A stretch of 64,000 nt of DNA from Mycetocola tolaasinivorans (lineage in GTDB: Bacteria > Actinomycetota > Actinomycetes > Actinomycetales > Microbacteriaceae): positions 248,001 through 312,000 of the forward strand of contig NZ_RCUX01000002.1 of NCBI RefSeq assembly GCF_003667565.1, read 5' to 3'. The notes under the pieces are model-generated. The model was not told where the DNA came from. It saw only the letters and a list, made by a program, of their open reading frames with translations, and ran no database searches. Each line of letters begins with the position of its first letter. The first letter of the stretch is position 1. The position numbers and the translations under genes were made by a program. Below, one piece after another: positions 1 through 9,009 of the stretch.

Positions 1-14
1 AGTAAGAAGAGATA

Positions 15-1022
15 ATGCCGATTTCATCCTCCGTCAGCATCGCCATTCCGCTATATAACGTTGCGAACCTGGTTGAAGAGACCCTGGACTCCGTGCTACA
101 GCAAACGGCCTGGGGGATGGCTGAGATTAGCCTGCTCTTGATCGATGATTGCTCACCAGACGGATCTGTAGCCGTTGCAGAGAATTATCTACAGAGAGCT
201 CCTTCACGACCTGCTTACCGCCTCGTTCGGCATCAAGAAAACCGTGGGCTGGCAGCTGTAAGGAACACCGCAATCGCCGAATCCAGTACAGATTTCATCT
301 GGTTTGTCGATTCTGACGACACAGTGGATCCAACGATGCTAGAGAAGATGCTGCAGCGTATGACCATCGACGTCGATATCGTGGCTACTAACGTCGTCCG
401 ATCTCGTCCGGATGGCTCTGCATCACAAGTGCGCATGAGAGATTACGACGCTGACCAATCTTGGAGCGGGAGCGAAGCCCTTGGCGAGATGATTGCTGGA
501 CGCTTTGACGCGTTTACTGTGAATAAACTCGTTCGCAGTAGCCTTTACGAGGGAATAGTCTTCCCCGTCGGAAGCACCTATGAGGATGTCGCGGTAATGG
601 GTGCTCTCCTGGTGAAAGCACGCCGGGTGGAGTTCATCAATGAGGCGCTTTATCGCTACCTTTTTCGAGAGGAAGCAATTACCTCCTCAGTTTCTCCGCG
701 GATCGGCGACCTGTTGGATAACACGCTTCTCTGCCTACAGGGCATAGATAGCCATGCCAGTTCGGCGCTCAGCGTTTCCGAGCAAACTCGTTTTCTTTAT
801 CGAAACGCTCTGATCCCGATCGCAAACTTAACGAGCTCAGTCATTAACGAACCTGCTTTTTCTCAGGTTAAAGCGAAGGCTCGAGACGCTCAGGACCAGA
901 GCGCTCCAGGCTATTTTTGGAGCGCTAAAGAGAGAAAACTTGCTTTTCTCGCCTATTTGCTAAACCACGCACCAGCCGCCTACCGAATTCTTTACCGAGT
1001 GTCGAAGCGAGCTCGGGTCTAG
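15..1022 (+). CDS. Family 2 glycosyltransferase
   Basis: A 335-residue GT-A fold glycosyltransferase that probably transfers a sugar from a nucleotide-sugar donor during surface polysaccharide synthesis. The N-terminus begins with the GT2 pattern VSIAIPLYNVANLVEETLDS. An LLIDDCSPDGS segment follows at about residues 41-51, then the metal-binding DSDD at about 100. A C-terminal helical region of about 120 residues has no transmembrane segment. ATG at 15 is preceded by a purine-rich AAGAAGAGA. The gene converges on the next GT2 gene with a 10-bp gap. Codon use is less GC-biased than in the housekeeping part of the window, as is common for polysaccharide loci. Acceptor and donor cannot be read from the sequence. 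Confidence 0.9.
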   Translation: MPISSSVSIAIPLYNVANLVEETLDSVLQQTAWGMAEISLLLIDDCSPDGSVAVAENYLQRAPSRPAYRLVRHQENRGLAAVRNTAIAESSTDFIWFVDSDDTVDPTMLEKMLQRMTIDVDIVATNVVRSRPDGSASQVRMRDYDADQSWSGSEALGEMIAGRFDAFTVNKLVRSSLYEGIVFPVGSTYEDVAVMGALLVKARRVEFINEALYRYLFREEAITSSVSPRIGDLLDNTLLCLQGIDSHASSALSVSEQTRFLYRNALIPIANLTSSVINEPAFSQVKAKARDAQDQSAPGYFWSAKERKLAFLAYLLNHAPAAYRILYRVSKRARV

Positions 1023-1032
1023 ACTGGGTGGT

Positions 1033-1926
1033 TCAGTAGACTTCGGAATCACCACGTAGTCGTCGTTCAATCACGACGAGGATGTCTTTCGGGGAAGAAT
1101 AAAATAGTTGCAATGCGAAATGTCCCATTGCTCGCGTGCGAGATTGGCCCGGGTACCTGCTCGCAAGATGATAGCGACGTAAAAGCGGTCGACGCTGTAT
1201 GAAGTTTGCCTTTCCTCGGTGCTTTGAAAGATAGCGCTTGATACCTTCAGCATGGCGTCTGCTTCGCGAAGTAAGGTGTTCCTGACCATCACCGACTCCG
1301 ATGAGAACGAGGGACTCCTGGACTACACCGTAGACGTTTTTCGAGCCGAGATATCTAGTTATGAAATCAAGATCGTTTGCGACCCAAAGCGATCCGTCAA
1401 AACCTCCTAGTTCGCGAAAAGTGCTGGCACGTATCAAGAAGTTACTTCCCGTAAAGCCAGGGTTTTTAGCTACAACATCACGTTGCGTGTGACCTTCAGC
1501 CATGCGTGAAGCAGGTACAAGACGACCATTTTCGTAGCTCAAATCTGACCAGGAGACGAGAAGGCTGATTGCGGGGCGTCGCTCAGCAGCTTTGAAGAGC
1601 TCTTCGAGAAAGGTTGGTGCCCACTCGTCGTCGTCATCGAGGAAAGCTATCCATTTGGTAGATAGATTCCGTGCACCCAGATTTCTTGATGAACCTGCGG
1701 ACTTCTCGTCAATCTGGCTGCCATCGATATAAACTACTGCGGCATAGCTTTCCACAAGGGCACGAGTTGAATCAGCGCCTAAATCGTCGACGACGACGAT
1801 GCGTTTTGGCTGTTGTGTCTGCCCTAATACGGATTCAACGGCTCGTTTCAAGGAGACGTCACGATCATGAGTTGGGATTACGCACGTAACGTCGGCCACG
1901 TTGGGCATTGGGGCAGGCGGGGTCAA
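1033..1926 (-). CDS. Family 2 glycosyltransferase
   Basis: A 297-residue GT2 enzyme. It shows the start pattern CVIPTHDRDVSLKRAVESVL, VVVDDLGADS, and a catalytic LDDDDEW cluster near residue 95, followed by a GGFDGSLWVANDLDF acceptor-side motif typical of family 2. No membrane segment is seen. The second ATG (MPNVADVT, about 6 codons downstream at 1908) is an equally possible start. It is convergent with the preceding GT2 and divergent from the UDP-glucose dehydrogenase. Together these genes suggest an exopolysaccharide or wall-glycan locus continuing to the left of the window. Substrate unknown. Confidence 0.9.
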   Translation of the reverse strand: MTPPAPMPNVADVTCVIPTHDRDVSLKRAVESVLGQTQQPKRIVVVDDLGADSTRALVESYAAVVYIDGSQIDEKSAGSSRNLGARNLSTKWIAFLDDDDEWAPTFLEELFKAAERRPAISLLVSWSDLSYENGRLVPASRMAEGHTQRDVVAKNPGFTGSNFLIRASTFRELGGFDGSLWVANDLDFITRYLGSKNVYGVVQESLVLIGVGDGQEHLTSRSRRHAEGIKRYLSKHRGKANFIQRRPLLRRYHLASRYPGQSRTRAMGHFALQLFYSSPKDILVVIERRLRGDSEVY

Positions 1927-2248
1927 TCGATCACACTTCTAGTTTGATGTGTTGCGTGGCCAAAGCCACGCATGGGCGGTCAGGAAAGTGGGGCTCAGGA
2001 ATAATCATGCCAGACGGAATCGCCGAATCGACGCCCGGAATGATTCTTTCGCGGACAAGGATTATTGGGTCTGCGGCAGCTCACACTAGAATCTAAAGCT
2101 ATATGCCATAAAGGGGAATGCGAGAACGCACAATCGGTACCGGTGGGCTGTCCGATGGACAGACACGCGTGTGAGTGCAATTTATGGCAACCTATTGCGG
2201 GCGATCCCAAACGAACTTGGCACGAACCGAACGAGCAAGGAAAACGAG
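1927..2248. other. Divergent intergenic region with hairpin
   Basis: This 322-bp spacer between the divergent GT2 and ugd genes has no convincing gene. It contains one perfect hairpin at 1953-1972 (TGCGTGGC, loop CAAA, GCCACGCA). The rest must hold both promoters, but no clear -35/-10 pair could be chosen. Several open frames cross it, but none has a recognisable product. Confidence 0.5.
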
Positions 2249-3577
2249 ATGCAGATTTCAGTAATTGGCTGTGGATATCTGGGCGCGGTGCACGCTGCTG
2301 CACTTGCGGTCATGGGACATGAAGTGGTCGGCATCGACGTCGACGAGCGGAAAATTGCTGATCTCAGCCAGTCCCGAGCACCCTTCTTCGAACCTGGTTT
2401 GCCCGAAGCCCTGACCGAAGGATTTGCGGCTGGCCGCCTCGCGTTTAGTAGTGAGATCTCCGAAGCAAAGAATGCCACCGTCCACTTTATCGCCGTCGGA
2501 ACGCCCCAGAAAGCCGGCTCAAACGCAGCTGATCTAACCTATGTCTTCGCTGCAGTCGAAGCGCTGATGCCTCACCTCAAGCCCGGCGACCTTGTGGTTG
2601 GAAAATCAACCGTTCCAGTGGGAACCGCGCGTCGGATTGCGGAGCTTATCGCGCCAACCGACGCGCGTTTGGCCTGGAACCCCGAGTTCCTTCGCGAAGG
2701 CTTTGCAGTGAATGACAGCATGCATCCTGACCGAATCGTCTACGGGCTTGCCGATGACGGTAACCGCGATGAACTAAAGCAAGTTCTTGACGCGGTCTAC
2801 GCTACTCCCATCGCTGAGGGCGCACCGGTGCTTGTTACTGAACTAGAGACTGCTGAGTTGGTCAAGGTTTCCGCGAATGCCTTTCTTGCAACCAAGATCT
2901 CTTTCATCAACTCGATGGCTGAAATCGCGGAGGCGACGGGAGCCGACGTAACTGAACTGGCCGATGCGATCGGACTAGATGCACGAATTGGGCGCCGTTT
3001 CCTCAACGCTGGAGTTGGTTTCGGCGGTGGCTGTCTGCCCAAGGACATTCGTGCACTTATGGCGCACGCGGATGAAATTGGAGTGGGGGACTCGGTCGCG
3101 TTCCTCAAAGAAGTTGATGAAGTAAATCTCCGGAGAAGGGCGCACGTGGTATCCCTGGCAGCAGAGATGCTGGGTGGCAGCGTTGCGGGAAAGCGTATTT
3201 CGCTTCTCGGTCTCTCCTTCAAGCCCGAGAGTGACGATATCCGGGATTCTCCTGCGTTGTCTATCGCCCGTCTGCTTTCAGAAGATGGGGCATCGGTCGT
3301 CGCTACCGACCCTGAGGCGATTGAAAACGCTCGACGGGTACTCACTACGGTGGAGTATGCCGATTCTGTTGAATCAACGGTAGCGAACGCTGATCTCGTC
3401 ATTCTCCTCACAGAGTGGAAGTCCTTTGTGCAGATTGATCCTAGCGCGCTGTCCCCGCTAGTTTCTGCAGCGAAAATAATCGACGGTCGCAATGTTCTTG
3501 ACGCCCAGCGCTGGTTAGCTGCGGGATGGGACTATCGCGGGATGGGCCGCTACCGTCACGAAGCGACTGGTCACTAG
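2249..3577 (+). CDS. ugd: UDP-glucose 6-dehydrogenase
   Basis: This 442-residue enzyme oxidises UDP-glucose to UDP-glucuronate with two NAD+ and supplies the acidic sugar for surface glycans. It has an N-terminal Rossmann motif VIGCGYLG (residues 5-12), VGKSTVPVGT near 117-126, NPEFLREG near 144-151, and the family's catalytic cysteine C262 in GFGGGCLPKD. A C-terminal UDP-binding domain contains SLLGLSFKPESDDIRDSP. I take ATG 2249 as the start because AAGG at 2237-2240 lies just upstream and the Rossmann strand begins directly. An upstream in-frame start at 2171 would add 26 residues unlike the family. GDP-mannose dehydrogenase is a related alternative, but UDP-glucose is more likely. Confidence 0.93.
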   Translation: MQISVIGCGYLGAVHAAALAVMGHEVVGIDVDERKIADLSQSRAPFFEPGLPEALTEGFAAGRLAFSSEISEAKNATVHFIAVGTPQKAGSNAADLTYVFAAVEALMPHLKPGDLVVGKSTVPVGTARRIAELIAPTDARLAWNPEFLREGFAVNDSMHPDRIVYGLADDGNRDELKQVLDAVYATPIAEGAPVLVTELETAELVKVSANAFLATKISFINSMAEIAEATGADVTELADAIGLDARIGRRFLNAGVGFGGGCLPKDIRALMAHADEIGVGDSVAFLKEVDEVNLRRRAHVVSLAAEMLGGSVAGKRISLLGLSFKPESDDIRDSPALSIARLLSEDGASVVATDPEAIENARRVLTTVEYADSVESTVANADLVILLTEWKSFVQIDPSALSPLVSAAKIIDGRNVLDAQRWLAAGWDYRGMGRYRHEATGH

Positions 3578-3607
3578 CTAGGGACGATCGGCACCGCGAA
3601 ACGCGAA

Positions 3608-3654
3608 AATGGGCGGCTCACTCAGTAAATGAGGGAGTCGCCCATTGTGCTTTT
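3608..3654 (+). terminator. Intrinsic terminator after ugd
   Basis: A 12-bp stem (AATGGGCGGCTC / GAGTCGCCCATT, one G-T wobble) is followed by GTGCTTTT, about 30 bp after the ugd stop codon. Confidence 0.75.
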
Positions 3655-3962
3655 GGCGTTCAAGGTTCGTTTTGAATGTACACGTGCTCGAACGTAATAA
3701 GGTCTCCGACAATCGGTTTTGCGCGAACTAGAGCGATATCTCGGGCATCCGAAAGCGGCGCGTATCTGCAGGAAGACCGCACAGTGATAGCACAGTGTTA
3801 TTCGGGAGGGTCGCCAGCCAATCGGGTCGGGGTAAGACGTTAGGGCCTGCATATACGTACTGCACTCCGTGAAACTGTCGTGGAGCGTTGGAAAGGCCGC
3901 GCCGCCGCGGAATATGCCACCCGCCGTGAGGGCTAAATCAGGAAGGCCCTAAGCCTGCACGG
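3655..3962. other. Spacer without a recognisable gene
   Basis: The 308 bp between the ugd terminator and the end of the acyltransferase gene show no supported coding region. The one longer frame (3622-3852, minus) overlaps the terminator, lacks a ribosome site and matches no family I know. Confidence 0.5.
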
Positions 3963-5003
3963 CTACGCGATCGATGATTGCTCTCGAGCGGGCACCGGTA
4001 CGGCGACACTCTTCGCCGGCGGGAATTTCGGCAGACGGAAGAGATACTTCAACGGTGTACGCGAGAGCAATGCATACGCCCCCAGCGAGACGGCGGCGAG
4101 GAAAATCATCCCCGTGACCGGCCAAATCCAGCGAATCACATCGGCCATGAGGATCGTCTGTAGCACAGGAATCGTCATCACGAGCCACGCGACCGGCTGA
4201 TGGAGGATAAACATCTGCAGGGTACGCTGTCCGAGCCAACCAAAGACCCGCGCGAACAAACTCCAGCGGCAGGCAATGGATACCAGTGCGATGGTCGCCA
4301 TCGCGGCGAGGAAGTGCTGAAGGGTCCAGGTGTAAAACGAGAGAACCGGAATGCTCTCGGTCGCGACGGCGAGGAACCCTGCGGCCACCGCGAACACCGG
4401 GAGAAGAACGGCCTTGAGCCCGACACGGTCGGTGAAGAACGCCAGGAACCAGTCCTTAAAATAGACGCCGGCGGCGAAGAATGTCCCATAAATGATGATT
4501 CGGTTGGGCAGGCCGATACCCGCTTCTAAGAGCAGCGGCAGTGCCACGGCAAAGACCGAAAAACCGACCCAGCGGGGCGCACGCCGAAGAAGAATGACCA
4601 GGAAGTTCCACGCCCCGAGAACGTATACAAACCACAGTACCGAGTTGGGGGTGTAGAGGTTCCTGATGTACTGCGAGACATCAACCGCCGCCCCGGGAAG
4701 GGGCTGCCCGATGAGGAGCCGGATAACGAAATACAGCGTTGTCCAGACGATCACGAGATACACCGAGCTCACGACGCGGTGCATGCCCACACGCAGCGGA
4801 CGCTTTCACAGTGCCGAAGACGCGAGAATCCCCGATTCCAGAAAGAGCAACGGCATCCGGATGGGCTCCATGAAGCTACTCAAGGCCGCCCAGGCCTGCG
4901 TGACCATGCCGGGGTCGGTGTCATACGGTTCAATAATCCACATCTGAAAGTGGAGCATCAGAACCGCGAGCACGGCTACAGCGCGAGAAGCGTCAACCCA
5001 CAC
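3963..5003 (-). pseudogene. Acyltransferase 3 family protein with in-frame TGA
   Basis: Membrane O-acyltransferase of the acyltransferase-3 (OafA-like) family, which modifies surface glycans. Two pieces lie in the same reading frame: 5003-4806 encodes the family N-terminus (MWVDASRAVAVLAVLMLHF, with the conserved His) and 4790-3963 encodes the remaining membrane helices. A single TGA at 4808-4806 separates them, and the sequence reads smoothly across it (SGILASSAL, stop, KRPLRVGMHRVV). Joined length is about 346 residues, normal for the family. Either a nonsense mutation has inactivated the gene, the downstream piece is reinitiated at GTG 4790, or this is a sequencing error. The proposed GTG start at 5003 lacks a Shine-Dalgarno and follows a 9-base C tract. 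The neighbouring LCP and ugd genes fit a glycan-decoration role. Confidence 0.75.
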
Positions 5004-5006
5004 TAA

Positions 5007-5050
5007 GGGGGGGGGAATTGCGGTCCTTTACAATTACTTATATTTGTAAA
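5007..5050 (-). promoter_or_regulatory. Poly-C tract and inverted repeat upstream of acyltransferase
   Basis: Nine consecutive G on the + strand (5007-5015; C on the coding strand) lie three bases upstream of the GTG start. Beyond it is an AT-rich inverted repeat, TTTACAA-N9-TTGTAAA (5027-5050), a possible operator. A homopolymer of this length next to the start of a surface-modifying gene is a classic site for slippage. Function is inferred only. Confidence 0.4.
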
Positions 5051-5120
5051 ACTGAAGCTCAATAGGTGTGTCGCGTATGGCACGAACCTTCGTCGGGACG
5101 CAAACGCCTCGCGCGATGCA

Positions 5121-5166
5121 TGAAAACACGAGTGCCGCCCCGGAAAACCGGGGCGGCACTCGTGTT
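5121..5166 (-). terminator. Intrinsic terminator after LCP gene
   Basis: A perfect 19-bp stem (5125-5143 with 5148-5166) has a four-base loop. On the minus strand it is followed by TTTTCA, directly downstream of the LCP stop codon. Confidence 0.88.
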
Positions 5167-5179
5167 GAGGGAGCGGACG

Positions 5180-6169
5180 CTACTTCTTGTTAGCCGCGAA
5201 GAAGTCGGCCAGCTTGTCCGTCTGGAAGGCGGTGGCCAGCTGTCCCATCTTGACCTCGTCGAGGCGCACGATCGACTGTCCGTCCGGCGAGGTGCCGGTA
5301 CCGCTGGTCGGGGCGGTGATGAACTGCACGTCCTCACCGCGCACGCCCGCGAGGCTCGGTGCGAGGCCGGCCACGTAGGCTGCGTTCATGCCGCTGTCGG
5401 CCTTGAGGAACGGCGAGATGGCGTCGATCGACTCGATCACGCGGCCCGGGTTCGTCAGGGTGTCCTTGCTCAGCAGCTTGTTCATGACGCCCTTCATATA
5501 CAGCTGCTGGTTGCGTGCACGCTGGTAGTCGCCGTCCTTAAAGGAGTAGCGCTCACGCACGAACGACAGGGCGTCCTTACCGCTCAGGGTGATCTCACCC
5601 TGCTTGAAGTGCTGTTTGCCATGGGTAGCCGTGAACGCGATGGGGTTGTTGATCGTCACGCCGCCCAGTGCGTCGGTCAGGCCCTCAAAGCCATCGAAGT
5701 CGATCACGGCAACGTGGTCGATACGGGCGTTAATCAGGGTCTCCACCGTCTGCACGGCGAGCTTCGGGCCACCGTACGCCATCGCGGCGTTGATCTTGGC
5801 CGAGCCGCGGCCCGGAATCGGTACCCAGCTGTCACGCATGATCGAGGTGACAAAGATGCCCTCGCGGTTGCCCGGAATGTGCACGATCATCATCGAGTCG
5901 GAACGGTCGCCCTTGATATTGTCGAGTTCCTTATCGCCAATCTCGCCGCGGGTATCCGAACCCAGCAGCAGAATGTTCTGCGAGCCCGTGTCGCTCTTCG
6001 CGGGGCGGCCAGCCTCATCGGGGAATGGATCGTCGATCTTCTCGTAGGCGTCAAACTTGTTTGCGAGGGTCAACGCGAAGATACCGCCACCCACGGCGAT
6101 AGCGAGAATCACCACCACGATAGACAGCACAACTGTCAGGCTGATGCGTTTTTTCTTCGTAAGCGCCAT
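5180..6169 (-). CDS. LCP (LytR-CpsA-Psr) family glycopolymer ligase
   Basis: A 329-residue membrane-anchored enzyme. LCP proteins attach lipid-linked wall polymers (teichoic acids, capsule or similar) to peptidoglycan outside the membrane. The N-terminus MALTKKKRIS is followed by one transmembrane helix at about 11-36. The LCP domain starts near 62 with NILLLGSDTR, then GDRSDSMMIVHI (88-98), IMRDSWVPIPG (110-120) and the KINAA/GG motif (125-134), the usual pyrophosphate and lipid binding residues. I chose ATG 6169, with AAGGA about 12 nt upstream. A longer frame to 6370 adds residues unlike the family. The neighbours (ugd, GTs, acyltransferase) support a role in surface glycan assembly. Confidence 0.92.
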   Translation of the reverse strand: MALTKKKRISLTVVLSIVVVILAIAVGGGIFALTLANKFDAYEKIDDPFPDEAGRPAKSDTGSQNILLLGSDTRGEIGDKELDNIKGDRSDSMMIVHIPGNREGIFVTSIMRDSWVPIPGRGSAKINAAMAYGGPKLAVQTVETLINARIDHVAVIDFDGFEGLTDALGGVTINNPIAFTATHGKQHFKQGEITLSGKDALSFVRERYSFKDGDYQRARNQQLYMKGVMNKLLSKDTLTNPGRVIESIDAISPFLKADSGMNAAYVAGLAPSLAGVRGEDVQFITAPTSGTGTSPDGQSIVRLDEVKMGQLATAFQTDKLADFFAANKK

Positions 6170-6416
6170 AGGGGAGGTATGTCCTTGCCGGTTTGAGGGA
6201 TGTGCCAAACAGCGGGCACAGGGCAGTCTCCAATAATAACCGGTGTGGATTGAAGGGCGATGATTTCCGAGCCGATTCTCAATATCGATGTCGTATTCCC
6301 GAGGACTCGGCCGGTGATTCCGGCATCCCGGTACGTCCCGCAGGTAACGGTTACGAGAGTAAGCTGGCACGCGGCGTGCCCACCTTTAGGGGCGCCACCT
6401 CCCGAAAGGCCCCACA

Positions 6417-7412
6417 ATGTCGCAGCGTTCTGCCAGACTCCTCCCGCGCTGGTTCGCGCTCATCCTCGCCGTCATCATCGGATCGGCCATGTCGGTTCAG
6501 GTGCGGGTCAACGGCCACCTCGGTGAGGCCCTCGGCGACGGCCTCGCCGCCGCGGCGGTGTCGTTCGGCACGGGACTCGTGGTGCTGAGCGTCGGCATGC
6601 TCATCTCGCGTCACGGCCGCCGCGGTGTGGCCGCCGTGTTCCGCGGGGTATGGAACCGCACCCTGCCCTGGTGGATCCTGCTCGCCGGTTTCTGCGGTGC
6701 CTTCCTCGTGTTCAGCCAGAGCCGCGTGGGCATCATCGTGGGAATCGCCATGTTCAGCGTCGCCGTGGTCGCCGGGCAGACCGTTTCCGGGCTCATCATC
6801 GACGGCGTCGGGTTCGGCCCGCTGGGCCGGGTACGCCCGAGCGCCAACCGCATGATCGGTGCCGCCCTCGTGCTCGTCGCCACCGGATGGTCCGTCTCCG
6901 GCAAAATCTCCACCGACATTCCGCTCTGGGCGCTCGCCCTGCCCTTCATCGCGGGCATCCTGCTCGGCTGGCAGCAGGCCGTCAACGGCCGCGTGCGTGC
7001 CGCCGCACAGAGCGTGCTCTCCGCGACGTTCCTCAACTTTCTGTTCGGCACGTTTGCGCTCCTCGTTGCCGTATTCGTGAGCGGTGGCCCGCACTTCACC
7101 GAGTTCACCTGGCCGACCGATCCCACCCTCTACCTCGGCGGCATCATCGGCTGCGTCTGCATCGGGCTCTCCGCCTGGATTGTCTCCTCCACCGGGGTGC
7201 TCCTCATGGGAATGGGAATGATCGCCGGGCAGCTCGTCACCGCCGTGATCCTCGACCTCATCGATTTCGGTGCCGACCAGATGTCCATCGCCACCGTCGG
7301 CGGAGCGCTCCTCGCGCTCGTTGCCGCGATCCTCGCCGGGCTACCCCGGTGGGGACGGCACCGCCCCGCGCACGCGGTACCCGAGCCGGCCGACGAGACC
7401 ACGGCCGGGTAG
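6417..7412 (+). CDS. DMT-family transporter (DUF606/YdcZ type)
   Basis: A 331-residue inner-membrane protein with about ten hydrophobic helices arranged as two homologous halves. Each half carries the DUF606 signature: VQVRVNGHLGEALGDG near residue 25 and QQAVNGRVRAAAQS near 185, both followed by a GT-ending helix. Small DUF606 proteins often work as pairs; this one is the fused form. Substrate is unknown. ATG 6417 has GAAAGG eight bases upstream. It is probably a single-gene transcript, ending at a bidirectional terminator shared with the nitroreductase gene. Confidence 0.85.
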   Translation: MSQRSARLLPRWFALILAVIIGSAMSVQVRVNGHLGEALGDGLAAAAVSFGTGLVVLSVGMLISRHGRRGVAAVFRGVWNRTLPWWILLAGFCGAFLVFSQSRVGIIVGIAMFSVAVVAGQTVSGLIIDGVGFGPLGRVRPSANRMIGAALVLVATGWSVSGKISTDIPLWALALPFIAGILLGWQQAVNGRVRAAAQSVLSATFLNFLFGTFALLVAVFVSGGPHFTEFTWPTDPTLYLGGIIGCVCIGLSAWIVSSTGVLLMGMGMIAGQLVTAVILDLIDFGADQMSIATVGGALLALVAAILAGLPRWGRHRPAHAVPEPADETTAG

Positions 7413-7425
7413 AGGCCCCGGAAAT

Positions 7426-7463
7426 GACGAAGCCCGCATCCTCGAATGGATGCGGGCTTCGTC
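7426..7463. terminator. Bidirectional terminator
   Basis: A perfect 16-bp stem (GACGAAGCCCGCATCC with its complement) and six-base loop lie between the convergent DUF606 and nitroreductase genes. There is no long T tract on either side. Confidence 0.7.
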
Positions 7464-7476
7464 GTACCGGATACGC

Positions 7477-8019
7477 CTAGGCGTCCAGTACCGAGAGGAA
7501 CTTCTCGGCCGTGATGGTGCGCGGACGCTCGGACTTCTCCCGAGGGATCTTGCCCCCCACATACAGCCAGCCCAGCAGCTTTTCGTTCGGGGCCAGGGCG
7601 TGCATTTCGTGCACGGGCTCGGATCGGGTCAGGCCGCCGGTGCGCCAGAGAACGCCCCAGCCGGCCTCATCCAGGAGAAGGCTCAGGACGTGCGCCACCC
7701 CCGAGGCCACCGCCTCCTGCTCCCACTCGGGCACCTTGTGGCTCTTCCTCGGAGAAAACACCACGGCGATGAGGAGCTCGGCACGCAGGGGCTTTGAGGA
7801 GGGGGAATCCTTACCCTCGGCCGCCGAAAGCGCGGCACCCAAGCGGATACGCGCATCACCGCGCAACTCAATGAGCCGCCACGGCTCCAGCCCGCTGTGA
7901 TCGGCCACGCGGCCGGCCGCACCCACCAGGCGCAGAAGCTCCGCATGATCCGGGGTCTCCGCGGAAACCTTCGACCGTGATCGCCGCGCCAGCGCGGCCT
8001 CATACGCCCCCGCGCTCAC
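7477..8019 (-). CDS. Nitroreductase family protein
   Basis: A 180-residue FMN-dependent oxidoreductase of the nitroreductase fold, of the short YdjA-like kind. Visible motifs are RRSRSKV near the N-terminus (FMN phosphate binding), GLEPWRLIEL (about 43-52), and the helix VASGVAHVLSLLLDEAGWGVLWRTGGL (about 104-130). YdjA-type proteins reduce nitro or quinone compounds with NAD(P)H, but the physiological substrate is generally unknown. GTG 8019 starts one base after the stop of msrB, so the pair is translationally linked. This linkage suggests a role near oxidative stress repair. Confidence 0.85.
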   Translation of the reverse strand: MSAGAYEAALARRSRSKVSAETPDHAELLRLVGAAGRVADHSGLEPWRLIELRGDARIRLGAALSAAEGKDSPSSKPLRAELLIAVVFSPRKSHKVPEWEQEAVASGVAHVLSLLLDEAGWGVLWRTGGLTRSEPVHEMHALAPNEKLLGWLYVGGKIPREKSERPRTITAEKFLSVLDA

Positions 8020-8020
8020 G

Positions 8021-8428
8021 CTACTCGGAGTCCGCGGCGGTGAAGTTGAGCGCGATCGAGTTCATGCAGTAGCGGTCGCCCGTGGGGGTGCCGAAACCAT
8101 CATCGAACACGTGGCCCAGGTGGGAATCGCAGGTCGCGCAGCGCACCTCGGTGCGCACCATGCCCAGCGAGGAGTCCTCGATGAGCTTCACGGCCTCGGG
8201 ACGGACCGATTCATAGAAGCTCGGCCAGCCGCAGCCGGAATCAAACTTGGTACCGCTCTTGAACAGTTCCGCACCACAGGCGGCACAGGTGTACAGGCCG
8301 GCGCGCTCCTCATCGAGAAGCTCACCCGTCCACGGGCGCTCCGTCGCAGCCTCACGCAGCACCTGGTACTGCTCGGGGGAAAGTTCTTCACGCCATTCGG
8401 CGTCGCTCTTGTTCACGGGGGTGGTCAT
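8021..8428 (-). CDS. msrB: Peptide-methionine (R)-S-oxide reductase
   Basis: This 135-residue cytoplasmic enzyme reduces the R epimer of methionine sulfoxide in proteins, using thioredoxin. Zinc ligands are C48/C51 (CAAC) and C97/C100 (CATC). The motifs GCGWPSF (66-71) and HLGHVFDDG (103-111) are intact. The catalytic cysteine is C121 in RYCMNS. Length is normal for a stand-alone MsrB. It is the first gene of a two-gene unit with the nitroreductase. Confidence 0.96.
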   Translation of the reverse strand: MTTPVNKSDAEWREELSPEQYQVLREAATERPWTGELLDEERAGLYTCAACGAELFKSGTKFDSGCGWPSFYESVRPEAVKLIEDSSLGMVRTEVRCATCDSHLGHVFDDGFGTPTGDRYCMNSIALNFTAADSE

Positions 8429-8610
8429 TGCGTCTCCTTCGGGTGGTGGTCCACTCCTAATCTAACGCTCCGCGGCACGCTTTGTTCCCGTGTCCGCCAC
8501 GCACGCTTACCCGCATACTCCCGGCCGGTCCACCGAAGCGTTCAGAGATTCGGGTTAGGATTACCCAACACGGACCTCTCGGGGTAAGCACAACTGGCGG
8601 GGAGATGACA

Positions 8611-8904
8611 ATGAGTTCCGATTCCACGGCATCAACGCCGGAACCCGTTCGCGCCGGTGCGCTGACGGACCGCGAGCGTGCCATCCTCGAGTTTGAAAAC
8701 CGCTGGTGGCAGCATCCAGGGCTGAAGGAGGAGGCGATCCGCGCCGAACTCTCGCTCTCCCCGGCCCGCTACTATCAAATTCTCTCCGCCCTGATCGATC
8801 GCCCGGCGGCCCTCATCTTTGATCCGATGCTGATCAAGCGTCTCCAGCGGCTGCGCCAGGCGCGGCAGGCCGCACGTGAGCGCCGCGTCACCGGCCAACA
8901 CTAG
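8611..8904 (+). CDS. DUF3263 family protein
   Basis: A small actinobacterial protein of 97 residues. The conserved block LTDRERAILEFENRWWQHPGLKEEAIR (about 15-41) is followed by an LSPARYYQILSALID segment resembling a helix-turn-helix. This matches DUF3263, whose function is unproven but looks like DNA binding. I chose ATG 8611, with GGGGAG seven bases upstream; ATG 8605 is also possible. In actinobacteria this gene commonly precedes a LytR_C-domain gene, as it does here. Confidence 0.82.
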   Translation: MSSDSTASTPEPVRAGALTDRERAILEFENRWWQHPGLKEEAIRAELSLSPARYYQILSALIDRPAALIFDPMLIKRLQRLRQARQAARERRVTGQH

Positions 8905-9009
8905 CCCCCTGGCTGTCTCCGGCCTGAGCGCCGGCACCCGCTCGTCCCACTCTTTCCCGCCGAGAAGATCCCCTCCTCTCGATTGATCCGCCCACAAGGA
9001 ACCGACCAG

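Noticed and set aside
3622..3852. Minus-strand open frame of 76 codons after ugd
   Set aside because: It begins inside the terminator-proximal spacer without a ribosome site, and its composition does not resemble a protein.
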